Assembly (NCBI GenBank): GCA_015179125.1
Contig: WHVA01000272.1
Location: 84,770 to 148,769, forward strand
Reading direction: 5' to 3'
DNA: 64,000 nucleotides
From: Gautieria morchelliformis
Taxonomy: Eukaryota > Basidiomycota > Agaricomycetes > Gomphales > Gomphaceae
Position numbers and translations under genes: made by a program. Below are positions 1 through 10,586 of this stretch, one piece after another. The notes below the pieces were generated by a model. The model did no database searches and was not told the DNA's origin. It was given only the letters and a program-made list of their open reading frames with translations. Positions within the stretch are counted from its first letter, which is position 1; every line of letters starts with the position of its first letter.

Positions 1-178
1 AAGATGGACATGAGCGACGAGCTCGAGGTCCACGCCCCAGGCGCAGCCCAGTGACACGACGGCTGACGCTACCCTGGACCAAGAGTCCAGGACGATAGAA
101 GACGGAGAGATCGTAGACCTCACCGCCCTCGTCCCCTCAGTAGAGGATGAGGAAAACCCTGACCACGCCGAGGAAGAG

Positions 179-3082
179 ATGACGCCGGGCAACGAGCCGG
201 CGCCACCCCCCCATTCCTCTTTGCCCAGAGACAAAGGAAAGGGCAGAGAAGTCTCGCCGTCGTCAGACGGTAGAGCAACAATGTCAAGGCGGGCACAAAG
301 CCACGACTCAAACCAACGCTCACGAAGTAGAGCGACAACGATCGTCCCTGAAGGAGGACGACGGCAAAAAAGACGAGCCCCAGATGATGGTCAGGACTCA
401 GAATACTCGAGCTCAAGTCGCAAGGGCTCGAGGGCTCACGCCATCAACCACAAGACGGCAGAGGCCCTGAACAAACAGGTGCAGGCCGCGCTGCACCGAA
501 GCATGCTGACGCACCACAAGCACAATCAGCTGGCATCGCAGCTTGACAACGCCGCCGCCGCCCTAATAGCAATCGGCAAGGAACTCCACCAGGCGGAGGA
601 GATCAGGCTGCAAGATGCAACCACGCTGGAGGACGTCCAGAAAGCCCTCCGCCCATGCGGGGAACGTGACGCAACTCGTCCGAGCTCGCGACAGTCCGCA
701 GCCAACGAACGCAGTCGCGACGGGGAAGACCCGTGCCGAAAGGAGCGGGACAAGCAGCGAATGCCGCTGCCAGCTGTCCCGGTCGAACAGGACGTAAGGT
801 TCGGGAACAAACCTCAAGAGCAACCGGCTGCCCCAACGGACAGCCGTAAAACGATCCAACAGATCATTAGGGAGCAGGTCGCCTCAGAGCCTGACTCTGA
901 AACGACGACCAAGAGCTTAGAGCTCGAGGTCGCACACTGGCAGCGTAAAGAAGCCGCAGCCGCGTGCCGCCACACATGGGCACTCGAGCTACTAGCGAAG
1001 AACACCGAAGAGACAGTGGCCCACAGCCACACCACACAGCTGCCCGACGAGCAGCTCATGCAAGCCGTACAGGACGCACAGCAGGCGTGCGCAGCCTACA
1101 ACAGCAGGCTGCAGATCCGCAACGCGGGATTGACCGGGGACACCAGGCACAAAATGCCCCCGGAACCGAGAGCACAAAATGCTCTCGATCCCGAGCCCGA
1201 TCCAGGCCCGGGGCCCATCAGGGCATATAACAGCCTCCCCCACGTGGCGTTGCAACCGCGCGAGCGATCCATGGCCCCAATGGAAGGCCAGGGAATCCCT
1301 GACCAGGCCGACGTCGTACCAATGGAGCCGTACGACGGGATCACACGGATGATCCGCGTGGCATTAGCAGATGCTGCAGACACAGACCCGGAGAAGTCTG
1401 TGCTAGCGAAAGCTGGCGTAAAATTGGCTCACCCCGAGCCATATGCTGGGGGATCTGACCTCGAAGAGTTTGAAATCTTCGTGGCAGCCATCCTACAATG
1501 GCTGAAAATGAATTGCCTCCTAGGGCCAACCAGCATCGACATGCAGGTCGGCTATGTGGGCACTCGCCTCACCAGCGAAGCCCAGGAGTGGTTCCTTCGA
1601 AACGTTGAACACTTCGATCGCCAGGTCCGCAGCTGGACGCTGGAAACAGTGATGCAAGGCCTTCAAAAAAGGTTCCTGCACACACTGACATACCATCACG
1701 CATCGAATAAGTTCGACGCGGTCATGCAGGGCATGAAAACCGTTCAGGAAATGCTGAACGAGCTCACGAAATACGCGGCACGTATGATACAGCCGCCAGA
1801 CGATTACACGTTCCGGAGACGGTTCGTATCGGCACTGCGCGAAATGCTGCGCAACGAGGTCCTCAAAAAGGGCTATAATGCCAAGAGCAGCTCAATAGAG
1901 CAACTCTTCGAGACGGCCCGGATGATTGAGGAGGCATCCCGATACAACATGGGGATGCGCCGTGCAGAAAGCGCTGCCTGGCTCACAGGGAGCAAGCTGT
2001 TGACACAAATGGGCCTGACCAGGCCCAGCCTGTTCGCAAGAAGCAGAACAGGACAATGGCTAACGCCCTCACGCCCAGCACAGGCTGGACGCCCGCCTGA
2101 AGCTAAACAGCCTCAAGTGTCAGGGTCGTCCCCACGACCTGCCCCACCAACGAAAGCGTTGGGCCGGCCTAACGATCGACCCAGCGGCAACCAAAGCAAC
2201 ACCACGTGCTTTGACGGCCAACCTGGCCACAAAAAGGCGGAATGCCCCCGGCTTAGAGCCAGTATAAGGACAGCAGCCGCGAGGCACGACGATGAGGCCG
2301 AGGATCTGGAGACGGATCTCGGTCAAAATTCTCTTCAACAGATTGATGAAGAGGGGGAGGGTGATACCCAACCCAACGACACTCCGGACAACGGAGACGC
2401 GCCCGCTGAAGAGTGGGACCCCGAGCCGTCCCAATACTATGAATGGGACAAGGAGGTGGAAGACACCACCTACAGGTCCAGCATGATCAGATTCGCGCTG
2501 GAGGACGAAACCACCACGAAGGTCATGGCGGCACACATGTCAGTCACGCCAGGCAAGGTGGCCGAGCTGGTGTATCACCACCGAAGCAAACACAGGACGT
2601 GGCCAACGCGCCTGCGCAGTGAGAACCGTACCCTATCAGGGTACTGGGAAATAAACGGCGTAAAAGCCCACTGCCTGCTAGATAGCGGCAGCGAAGGGGT
2701 ACTGCTATCCCCCGAATTCACGCGAGCTACAGGGATGAAGACATTCTCCCTGGAGCAGCCAATTGCGCTGCAGCTAGCCTGCATAGGCAGCCATTCCACG
2801 ATCAACTATGGAACGAACAGGACCATCAAATTTGGTCGTGAGACATACAACGAATATTTCGACGTAGCGAACGTCGAATATTACAACACTATCTTAGGGA
2901 CACCGTTCCTAAGGAGATTCAGTATAACCCTGGACTTCTCAAGCCCAGGGACGATCCGCAAGGGGAATGAAGTGATCCCCACGGGCAAGGAATCGTTCGA
3001 CGACGATGGATCGACGAACGAGGACAAGGGGCCACGGGTGAGCAGGATCACCCGGGCACCGAAGCCTAATCTGGCTCATTGA
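179..3082 (+). CDS. gag-pro: Gag-protease polyprotein, family A
   Basis: A 967-residue open frame from the ATG at 179. The first ~400 residues are hydrophilic and rich in charged residues and Q. Residues ~415-600 match the retrotransposon Gag fold (an EPYAGG start, then repeated aromatic/Leu helices). A zinc knuckle follows near residue 680, but here it reads CFDGQPGHKKAEC, having lost the second cysteine found in A3 (CFECGQSGHKRAEC, near 51676). A retropepsin active site LLDSGSEG lies near residue 840, with a LGTPFLRR flap-side motif after it. The frame is open upstream to position 14, and an ATG at 4 in another frame begins an acidic stretch, so the real Gag start is probably near 4 with a small indel. 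Pol follows in a separate frame 78 bp later. Confidence 0.85.
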   Translation: MTPGNEPAPPPHSSLPRDKGKGREVSPSSDGRATMSRRAQSHDSNQRSRSRATTIVPEGGRRQKRRAPDDGQDSEYSSSSRKGSRAHAINHKTAEALNKQVQAALHRSMLTHHKHNQLASQLDNAAAALIAIGKELHQAEEIRLQDATTLEDVQKALRPCGERDATRPSSRQSAANERSRDGEDPCRKERDKQRMPLPAVPVEQDVRFGNKPQEQPAAPTDSRKTIQQIIREQVASEPDSETTTKSLELEVAHWQRKEAAAACRHTWALELLAKNTEETVAHSHTTQLPDEQLMQAVQDAQQACAAYNSRLQIRNAGLTGDTRHKMPPEPRAQNALDPEPDPGPGPIRAYNSLPHVALQPRERSMAPMEGQGIPDQADVVPMEPYDGITRMIRVALADAADTDPEKSVLAKAGVKLAHPEPYAGGSDLEEFEIFVAAILQWLKMNCLLGPTSIDMQVGYVGTRLTSEAQEWFLRNVEHFDRQVRSWTLETVMQGLQKRFLHTLTYHHASNKFDAVMQGMKTVQEMLNELTKYAARMIQPPDDYTFRRRFVSALREMLRNEVLKKGYNAKSSSIEQLFETARMIEEASRYNMGMRRAESAAWLTGSKLLTQMGLTRPSLFARSRTGQWLTPSRPAQAGRPPEAKQPQVSGSSPRPAPPTKALGRPNDRPSGNQSNTTCFDGQPGHKKAECPRLRASIRTAAARHDDEAEDLETDLGQNSLQQIDEEGEGDTQPNDTPDNGDAPAEEWDPEPSQYYEWDKEVEDTTYRSSMIRFALEDETTTKVMAAHMSVTPGKVAELVYHHRSKHRTWPTRLRSENRTLSGYWEINGVKAHCLLDSGSEGVLLSPEFTRATGMKTFSLEQPIALQLACIGSHSTINYGTNRTIKFGRETYNEYFDVANVEYYNTILGTPFLRRFSITLDFSSPGTIRKGNEVIPTGKESFDDDGSTNEDKGPRVSRITRAPKPNLAH

Positions 3083-3160
3083 AGCCAGGAGGATGAGTCG
3101 CGGGATGACTCGTCCTCGAACTCACCCTACAACCATAGGGATAGGCGCTCTCACCTAACG

Positions 3161-4499
3161 GTGAAAGCAATGGGGAAGAGGAAAGCGGTTCCGCGCGCCG
3201 CGGGACCTAATAGATGCACACAGCGCCTAATGGCTTCTAAGCCAACCACCACCATCATCCTCACGGATGATGACCTTCCTCGCCTCCGCGAGGAATGGAT
3301 GGAACGAATCACTGACTTAGTCAGTGGAATTCCATTAGAACTCCCACCACTACGGGAGATCAACCATGAGATCAACCTCATCGATACCAACAAGCACATG
3401 CGGTATCGACTACCGAAATGCCCCGAACACTTCCGAGAGGAACTATCAGCTAAGATAGAACGATACACCACTGCAAAGTGGTGGATTCCGGCAGGTGCGC
3501 AGCAGGCAGTGCCCATGCTGTGTGTGCCGAAGAAGAACGGTACATTGCGAACCATCTTCGATCTGCGCCAGCAGAATGAGAACACGGTGAAGGACGTCAC
3601 GCCCTTCCCGGATCAGGATATCATCCGCAGCAACATGGCTCGCTGTCGGTATCGAACAAAACTCAATATGTCAGAAGCATACGAGCAGATCCGGATCCAT
3701 CCGGATCACGTAGCAAAGACTGCCTTTGCCACGATCCTTGGCACATTCAGGAGCCAGGTGATACAGATGGGAGACTGTAACGCCCCATCAACATTCCAAC
3801 GGCTGATGACAGCCATTTTCCGCGACTGCATAGGTCGCTTCGTCCATGTATACATGGACGACATCTTCATATTCTCGCTCTCAATACAAGAGCATGAAGA
3901 GCACCTCTACATCGTCTTTGACAGACTGAGGAAGAATCACCTTTTTCTGAGCAAGAAAAAGGTGGACCTCTATTCCATCTGAATGGAGTGTCTCGGCCAT
4001 ATCATCAATGGCCGAGGGGTACATGCCGACGAGGACAAGATGCAACGCATCCGCGAGTGGCGCAGGCCATGGACGTTCAACGACGTCCAGCGTTTCCTCG
4101 GGCTGGTACAGTATCTGGCACACTACATGCCAGATGTTAGCATATATACCACCCCACTATCGGGCTGTGCACATAATAACTGTCCATTCGAATGGACGCC
4201 ACTACTAGACAAATGCTGGCAAAGCATTAAGGCGTTGGCCTGTAAGGCCCCGATCCTGCATCCAGTAGACGCCAGGTGCCCAGAGCCGATCTGGGTGATC
4301 ACCGACGGATCAAAAGCCGGCGTCGGTGCAGTCTATGGCCAAGGTCCGGACTGGAGAACTTGTCGACCGGCCGGCTTCTTGTCAAAGAAGTTCAGCGTTG
4401 CGCAGCAACACTACCGGACTCACGAGCACGAGACAATCGCGGTGCTCGAGGCTCTCATGAAATGGGAGGACAAACTGCTGGGATGAAGGTTCACCCTTG
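3161..4499 (+). pseudogene. pol: Reverse transcriptase / truncated RNase H, family A
   Basis: Translation gives a Ty3/gypsy RT with the catalytic YMDDIFIFS motif (near 3853) preceded by fingers and palm motifs (VPKKNGTLRTIFDLR near 3526; ILGTFRSQVIQMG near 3736). A TGA at 3980-3982 stops the frame; the matching codon in A3 (about 54109) is CGA. Reading continues in the same frame through the connection domain and the start of RNase H (WVITDGSKAGVGAVYGQ, first catalytic Asp). A second TGA at 4484-4486 again replaces CGA. Right after it the sequence jumps into the accessory ORF, so most of RNase H and all of integrase are lost. Confidence 0.9.
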
Positions 4500-4513
4500 A
4501 CCAGGAGCACTGG

Positions 4514-6334
4514 ATGATCATGGGATGGGAGGACGCCCTCACCATCGTCCACCCGGACAATTGCGCAACATGCGCGGACTACGCCGCGCACTTAAGGGCC
4601 GCGACAGGCACCCGCAAGGTCAAGTTGCAGGATGAAGACATCGGCGACACCGTCGATGCAGCCTGGGGATGGCTCCCAAGGGGCATCGCGCGTGATGTGC
4701 AAGAAGAGCCCCTCCGGGACATCCACGACCTTAAGAAAGAGGTCAAGGAGTTGGAACGCGCGGTCGAAGACCACGACGATGCGCTCGCAACCGAGCGCAC
4801 CAGGATCAAGGAACTGGAGCAACAGCTAAGCGCAGCCCAGCTCCAGGTTACCCTGGCCCACGTTGCCTCAAAAAGGCCGCGACATGACCCGGCTATGGAC
4901 CCAGTGGCCGGGCCATCATCACTTCATGCGACGGTGCCGACCCCGACAACGACAACGACGGAAGGGCATAGCGCGCCTTCCGACTCTGCGTATGGCATCC
5001 CAGATGGATGGGAGTCAGACTCGTCCGTCTGGAAGACGTACGACCCGGAAAGGGCACAGCGGCTGGCAGAGCAGCCAAAGAAAAAGTGCAAGAAAGTGCG
5101 CAGCACCCCCAACACCATCAATGGGCTAGCCATTGTGAGGGAAAGCGCAATTAGTGCTTACCTAGCAGTGTCATCGTCGCACACTGTCAACGACCTCACC
5201 CTTCAATGGCGGATAGCGCAGGTCGAGGCCCAGTACATCAGGCCTGGCGTGGCCCTGCCTCCACCGGCGGGGACAGTTCACCCTCCCTACCCAGGGGAGG
5301 GGACGCTCATCCCACTCGGAGATCCATCGATCTCCGAGACAGGCCTCCTACCACGGCCATTAGGAAAGGCCCAACAGCGTCGTACTCAATGGTACGACGT
5401 CTGCCCGCTCGACGACCCACGCTTCGTTGAACTCATAGCACGGGCAAAAGAAACGCCACAGATAGTGCATACGCGCGAGATGATCAGCGTATTCAAACGC
5501 ATCGAGCGCGAACAACGTGCTCGAAATCCCAAAAGGGATTGTCTCGTGATAGCGGGCGGTACCCCGCACGATATCGCGGCCATCCTGAAGGGTTGGATAC
5601 ACAACCCTGAAGGGATCCCATCCGCCATCCATGACAACGCGGATGGCACCTTCAACATAGACGACATGGACGTCTGGATGTGGTTGAAGGCCCTTGCGCC
5701 CTGGGTCAAAGGGGTCACATCACCTCTCAGGGCGAGGCTACTCGACCTATTCGGCTCGACAGACCAATGGTCGAGCTTCGTCAACGCCAGGGAAGTGCTG
5801 ACGCCTCAGAGCACCACCCTGCGGCTCTCCATCACGGGCCCATTCCCTGTGGAGGGCCGAGCCGGCCCCGACATCCCCCTCGCCGAGATCGCGAGATGGT
5901 TGGCCTGCTACGCGGGGGTCACTCGCGAGCGAGTGACACGCATTGAATATTATGTTCAACGCAGCATCACCGGCGTGGCATTCAGTGCCGCCGCCTGCAA
6001 GGGCCAACAAAAGGTCATCAAGACCAGCCATGTGAGGGCGGCGGTGCCGTGACCCCTCACTCACGCTCAGCTCGACCAAGAGCTGGTGCGCTTCCGGCCC
6101 CCTCCTCAGACTGAGGACCCGGCCGTTGAGGCCATGCTCCGTGAGGACGCTGGCCCCATCACCCAAGCGGATACCGCCGCTAGTGGTGAGGCCGACCAGC
6201 CTCACCCAATCACCACCATTGACGCGGAGGTGCCCCCGGAGGAGTCATGCGCTCCACCGGCCCCGTACGATGACGACGTCATCGTATCGGCCACTCTAGA
6301 GGACTCCCTCATGGATGACCTCTATGAGTCGTAG
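4514..6334 (+). pseudogene. Accessory third ORF (aORF) of family A, copy A1
   Basis: The frame is open from 4514 to a TGA at 6050-6052 and continues in the same frame to a TAG at 6332-6334, about 607 codons. The N-terminus is missing relative to A2. Visible parts are an H-x3-C-x2-C-x5-H motif near residue 12 (HPDNCATCADYAAH), a coiled coil at ~70-115 (KEVKELERAV, ERTRIKELEQQLSAAQ), a basic KRPRH stretch, a Ser/Thr/Pro linker, a PDGWESDSSVW motif near 165, a basic PKKKCKK cluster, and a long C-terminal region. That region keeps AGGTPHDIAAIL, DMDVWMWLKALAPW and ARLLDLFGSTDQW, all with counterparts in the diverged A' protein at 20021-21832. No signal peptide or membrane segment is seen. I do not recognise the family; the sense orientation and position between pol and the 3' LTR are certain. 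Confidence 0.85.
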
Positions 6335-6355
6335 TTGACCCCTATAGTTGTCTAT

Positions 6356-6367
6356 AGAGGGGGAGGG
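6356..6367 (+). promoter_or_regulatory. Polypurine tract of A1
   Basis: A run of A and G (AGAGGGGGAGGG) lies directly before the TG that opens the LTR. This is the expected plus-strand primer site of an LTR retrotransposon. The same tract is seen in reverse complement next to the A2 and A' LTRs. Confidence 0.85.
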
Positions 6368-6519
6368 TGTAAATAACCTGTGTATCTACATGTACCATAG
6401 TTATTACCTAATCCCAGTGGGCCCCTTAGGGACCCACTGTATAGTTTATGCGTGGGAACTGGCCAGCGGTCCCCATCACATCTTACTCTTACCTGTCACT
6501 ACATAGCATTCAGAATACC
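6368..6519 (+). repeat. Family A LTR, 5' ~150 bp only
   Basis: It starts TGTAAATAACC after the polypurine tract and aligns with the complete LTR of A2 (57021-57211, reverse complement) until GAATACC, where it stops. The last ~40 bp are missing and copia sequence in the opposite strand follows. Confidence 0.85.
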
Positions 6520-6540
6520 TAGGAAAGAGGCCATCTGGAG

Positions 6541-7500
6541 TCAGGGTTGGATAGGGGGTGTGATGCCATTAATAGTAGAATTTTCTTCAGTGTACGTTGA
6601 AAAACAATGGCGGTCTCGGGCTATATGCGTGGTTGCGGCCGAGTCAGCAAGCCAATCTGACGTTGAGATGGAGATAAGAACTGCGTCATCAGCGGTGAAT
6701 GCAAAATCATTTCCTTCCGTTTGTTGGGCAGTGTCACTATCTTTTGACTTATACCATGTTGGTGCTTGTCCTTCTTTCCCTCCTCCCTTTGCCCAACAAT
6801 CCTTTATGTAGTGACCCTTCTTGCCACAATTGCGGCACTTGCCTTTCGTGGCGCCAGATTCATCGTGTGACTGACTTCTGAGTGCTGTTTGCCGGGCCGA
6901 CCCTTCTTGCCGTGCCCGATCTTCGTCCAGGATTCTGGCTATCAGGATGTCCGACGAAATTGTAGTGCCGCCGGCGTTAACCGCAGTAATGAATGAAGAC
7001 CAAGAGTCCGGGAGTGAGGTGAGTAATGTATTAGAGAAATCGTCATCTGTGATTAATTGGCCGCGGGCACACAGTTCCTGGCTGAGTCCCTGGAGTTTTC
7101 GAATATGTTCTTCCATGTTGGCTCCCTCTTCTGCGAGGGTACGGAAGAAGTTGCGGCGGAGGTTAATGATTCCGACCGCACCTTTGTATTTCCTGTAATC
7201 TAATCCAGATAGCGTGACTCCCCATGAATTGATCAACGTAAACGAGGTGTTCATCGGATATACGTAAACAGATCTCTTTCTCACCTTCTTGTCTTTTTTC
7301 TTCCAATCGGTGATCGCCTGTCCTTCTGCCGATGTTATGTTGTCTGTGTCCGCCGCTGTAGGCTCGACATCGGTGCCGACTGTGATACCCCAAAGGTCTT
7401 GGTCATCGAGAATCCATTCGAGGCACCGGCACCATGCGGTGTAGTTGTCCCCATTCAGGGGATCGATCTTGTACATACTATTGGTGTTGGCAAGGGACAT
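6541..7500 (-). pseudogene. gag: Ty1/copia Gag and start of protease
   Basis: The 319-residue frame starts at an ATG ending at 7500. It has the copia Gag pattern: an N-terminal LNGDNYTAWC segment, a UBN2-like helical core with RNLRRNFFRTLAEEG-type helices, a CCHC zinc knuckle (CRNCGKKGHYIKDC) near residue 222, and the protease active site WLADSAATTHIA near residue 282. It stops just after the protease starts. Integrase, RT and RNase H are absent because the family A LTR fragment abuts at about 6520. The half-tRNA primer site and LTR lie upstream (7559-7850), so this is the 5' end of a copia element on the minus strand. Confidence 0.9.
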
Positions 7501-7558
7501 TGTAGGTCGGTTATTGCTGATATGGAAAGATTGTTTTTGATTAGATATTTAGTTACGG

Positions 7559-7573
7559 CCAGGGCCCATAACC
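7559..7573 (-). promoter_or_regulatory. Copia primer-binding site (internal tRNA-iMet type)
   Basis: On the minus strand the sequence reads GGTTATGGGCCCTGG. It matches the known copia-type primer site, which pairs with the anticodon-arm region of a cleaved initiator tRNA-Met. It sits ~60 bp upstream of the Gag ATG, directly after the LTR. Confidence 0.75.
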
Positions 7574-7850
7574 TATAGGTCGAAGGTGCTTACAAATAAG
7601 ATGTGAGGAAGTCTGTTGTTTCGATGATCTATAGTAATGCTAGGTCGAAGATGCTTACAAATAAGATGTATGTGAGGAAGTCTGTTGTTTCGATGATCTA
7701 TAGTATGCCGTCTTAAGTACAAAAATGCTACTCTAATTATAACATGTCCTTTTGTCCAGCAAAGTACAAGGAGCTCATTGTACTTTGCTGCACTCCTTTT
7801 TCTATCCCATACCTTTGACTCCTTGTGCCTCGTACGCATCATCATCTTAT
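7574..7850 (-). repeat. Copia 5' LTR with internal tandem duplication and hairpin
   Basis: The sequence upstream of the primer site should be LTR. Two direct copies of ~63 bp lie at about 7577-7637 and 7641-7703 (both contain TACAAATAAGATG and GAAGTCTGTTGTTTCGATG). A perfect 11-bp inverted repeat, GCAAAGTACAA and TTGTACTTTGC, lies at 7759-7769 and 7778-7788. The far end of the LTR is not certain because no second copy is in the window. Confidence 0.6.
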
Positions 7851-8563
7851 GTCAGCACGCCGGAAGTGCCGTTTCACTCAACAGAAACAACCTTTTCCTC
7901 ATAATTGTCAGTCGACCACTTGCAATCGGATGTCAACGAACATGCTAATTTATGCGGGATGTCGCCGATTCCATGACTGCGTACTTATTCTTTGCCTTTG
8001 ACGCTTACTCTGAAAGCTGTGATATATACAGAGCCCATAATGTGAAAAGGACGACTTGAAATTTCATAAAGTAAGATGTAACTGCGAAGGCTAGTGGTAC
8101 GCGGTAAAGCCTGAGCAGCCAAGGCCAGTGGCGACAAGGACTAGCTTCAGCTTCAAATTGAAGTTTGGACTCCAAGAGATGGTCTTAAGGTGCCTCTAGC
8201 TTCCTTGCGAAGCACGTCGATAAGCAGGCGAGATGAGGGGCTGGACCCACACACGTCTACATTCAAACAAACTTCGACGTGGCCCAAGCGCCGGGAACTT
8301 GGACATAACAATATTTTGAATGGAAGAAGCATGTCTCGTGTTGGGAATTAGGTAATCAGGCTTGGCGGCACTTCGGATGATGCTACAATACAGTTCGCTA
8401 GACAAGTGAACAGGAGAAAGCCCTGAAAATTCGCAGACTCTGCTGGTTTGTGACTTGTGCGAGTTATGGTGCCCTCGCCTAAAGATATTGATCATAGGTC
8501 GATGGTGCATGGAAACGGAGATAGTGCGAGACTCCGCTGTGATAAGTGCATATGTCCAGAAGC
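7851..8563. other. No gene recognised (7.85-8.56 kb)
   Basis: Only short ORFs without recognisable motifs. The segment at 8196-8510 (minus) could be a decayed continuation of the copia Gag region beyond the element at 8569-10914, but I see no zinc knuckle or other hallmark in it. Confidence 0.4.
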
Positions 8564-8568
8564 GTCAG

Positions 8569-8895
8569 TGTTATAAACTGGTATATGTTGCTTCATTTCT
8601 TTACTATGCCAGCGCCGCCTGTGTTGTGAACCGGCACTTTCCCAGGACTATCCACATTAGGATACACCTATCTAGTTCCCACTCCGCGGTTCCCTGACCG
8701 AGCGCTCGCATATCAATCATTGTATAAGTAGGTAGCGCCATAGTTACAATGAATCTAATGGTTTTAGCCCTTCACTCCCATGAGGAGTCCGGTCGAGCGA
8801 GTTAACAGTGTCCTCGCTAGTGTCTATTCTCTTGCACGTTGCGCCTCGTGCTCCGCTTCATCTGTTTCTATATCCCTCCTTATCCCTCAATAACA
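8569..8895 (+). repeat. Left LTR of the non-autonomous element
   Basis: TGTTAT to ATAACA. A TATA-like TGTATAAGTAGG occurs about 155 bp in. Direct repeat of 10587-10914. Confidence 0.95.
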
Positions 8896-10586
8896 GATTA
8901 AGAGTCTCAGTCTCGCTGACGGTGAGCTAGATCCACACTGTTACACTATGCGCACTACGTTCCACGTATGTACTATTCGAACGATCCCGTGCTCATCGTT
9001 TATCAAATTCCGACGACTCGTTCCTTGTCGCCGACCCATCAAAGCTCATTCCTTCGACATCTATTCATCGACCCCATCCGTTGATGCAGCCAGACATCAC
9101 AGGGATCGAAGGGCATCCTCTCACACCTTGAGCAAGCATCGCAACCTTTTCATTAGCTCAGTGCCAGCCGTGCTTGAAGGGGAGACATCCCATACACATC
9201 CATCGCGCCACACATTGCCAGCGCACCTGTCTATATGGAAAGCCCACACACCATCGAGCCGTGGAACCACAGGACACACAGGGGTATGTCACACAGTACC
9301 TCACCATATCCCTCACATTGATCCGACGTCGTACGAGGTGTGTCACTTCACGCGCTTGCCGTCAACACCGTCGACGCCGCTGGACTCGCGCAGCCATCGG
9401 CAAGCTCACTCAAGGGGAGCTTCGACATTTCTACAGGCACACAGTGCCTTGTATTGGTTTCTAGGGACCCCCAATACGTTTCTAGATATTTCTGGATGGC
9501 GCACAAGTCCAAAAAGCCACCCAACATCGTTCATCACCGCATCCACGCTCCAACTCACTCCAGGACAGCGCGGACGATAGCACCCACTTCAAGGGGTGCA
9601 CATTCGTCTTTGGGAGCCACTCAGAAGCTCCCAGAGACATCCTTTCGACGCGTAAGCCGCGCCGGCCGCGCAGCCTTCATATCTTGTGATCATGGCTTGC
9701 ACCGGGCATGCCACCCCGCTCAGGCACCCAACCGCTCCACACCGATCTCTACATTCATATCGGCCTCCTGGCCGTCCATTTCCATGGTTTCCATCGTTTC
9801 TCCATCCAGAATTGTCTCTCCATCGAATTCTATTCTTTACCGGCGTCCAGCGACGGCCGCGCAGCCCCATCCACTCGCGCCCGCGGCCACCACTCGCTCC
9901 CTCACCTCTTTCACGTCTCTATATACAGCCCTTGCGACTCCTGGACGCTGTGCCGACCTATAGGACTCATTTATACACACTCTGCATCATCACAGCCACC
10001 GCCTTTCGTGTCTGAAGCTGCCATTTGTTCTCTAGGCACCCACATGCTTCAGGACTGCTCCGGGGCCTTCCAGCATGCAGAAACCTGTCCAGGGCGCCCT
10101 GCCCTGCGCATCCAGATTCCCCATGTCCATTCCTGTGAGATCAGTGCCGCGCACCCATCCCATGCTGTTTCCGCCGCCTACTTTCTGCGCTACACTGCGC
10201 ATTTCTCGTGCAGCACCACCATTGTCGTTGCATTGCGCCTCGCGGCGCCGATGCCCCTGCGTTCCTTCTTTTACCACGCCACGTGCTTCACCTGTGGACA
10301 TCCCGTGTCTGACTCGATGGCGCCTCCCTTGCGTACTTCCACTGCCGCCGACATTACCTCTCTTCCCATTCCAATCACTGTCACTCGCCTTCACTTTTCA
10401 CTACTCCGACTCGCACGCCGGCATTCATCATTCAACCCTCATACTTTCCCACCTTATCCATTCCTATCTTCACATCTCCCGACATCCATACGCCGATACA
10501 TCATTGCCACTCAATGCATCAGCACCTTCATTTGTGCAGACCTCATCAAAACCTCGTACCTCGGAGTTGATCAGGTTTGAAGGGGT
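8896..10586 (+). other. Interior of the non-autonomous element; coding status doubtful
   Basis: Three overlapping plus-strand frames of 210 codons (8948-9580), 207 codons (9340-9963) and 290 codons (9708-10580) are open, and the last runs nearly to the right LTR. Their translations are rich in His, Ser, Pro, Thr and Arg with no recognisable domain, which is more typical of a C-rich, stop-poor stretch than of real proteins. The first bases after the LTR (GATTAAGAGTCTCAG) do not begin with TGG, so the primer is not obvious. Confidence 0.5.

Larger units (their letters stand above)
1..6519 (+). mobile_element. Ty3/gypsy family A, copy A1 (deleted, 3'-truncated)
   Basis: Order on the plus strand is gag-protease (to 3082), RT (3161-3982), RT/RNase H (3983-4486), accessory ORF (4514-6334), polypurine tract and LTR start (6368). 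The 5' LTR lies outside the window. Compared with A2 (57021-64000) the rest of RNase H, all of integrase, the spacer and the first codons of the accessory ORF are missing: RNase H reads up to about 4499 and continues directly in accessory-ORF sequence. The LTR stops at about 6519 where a copia fragment on the other strand begins. The copy cannot be autonomous. Confidence 0.9.

Noticed and set aside
120-1529. Several minus-strand ORFs opposite the A1 Gag
   Set aside because: Antisense shadows of a GC-rich coding frame; no motifs and no conservation in A3.
8948-10580. Three overlapping ORFs inside the non-autonomous element as real proteins
   Set aside because: Different overlapping frames, His/Ser/Pro-rich without domains, explained by a low stop frequency in C-rich sequence.
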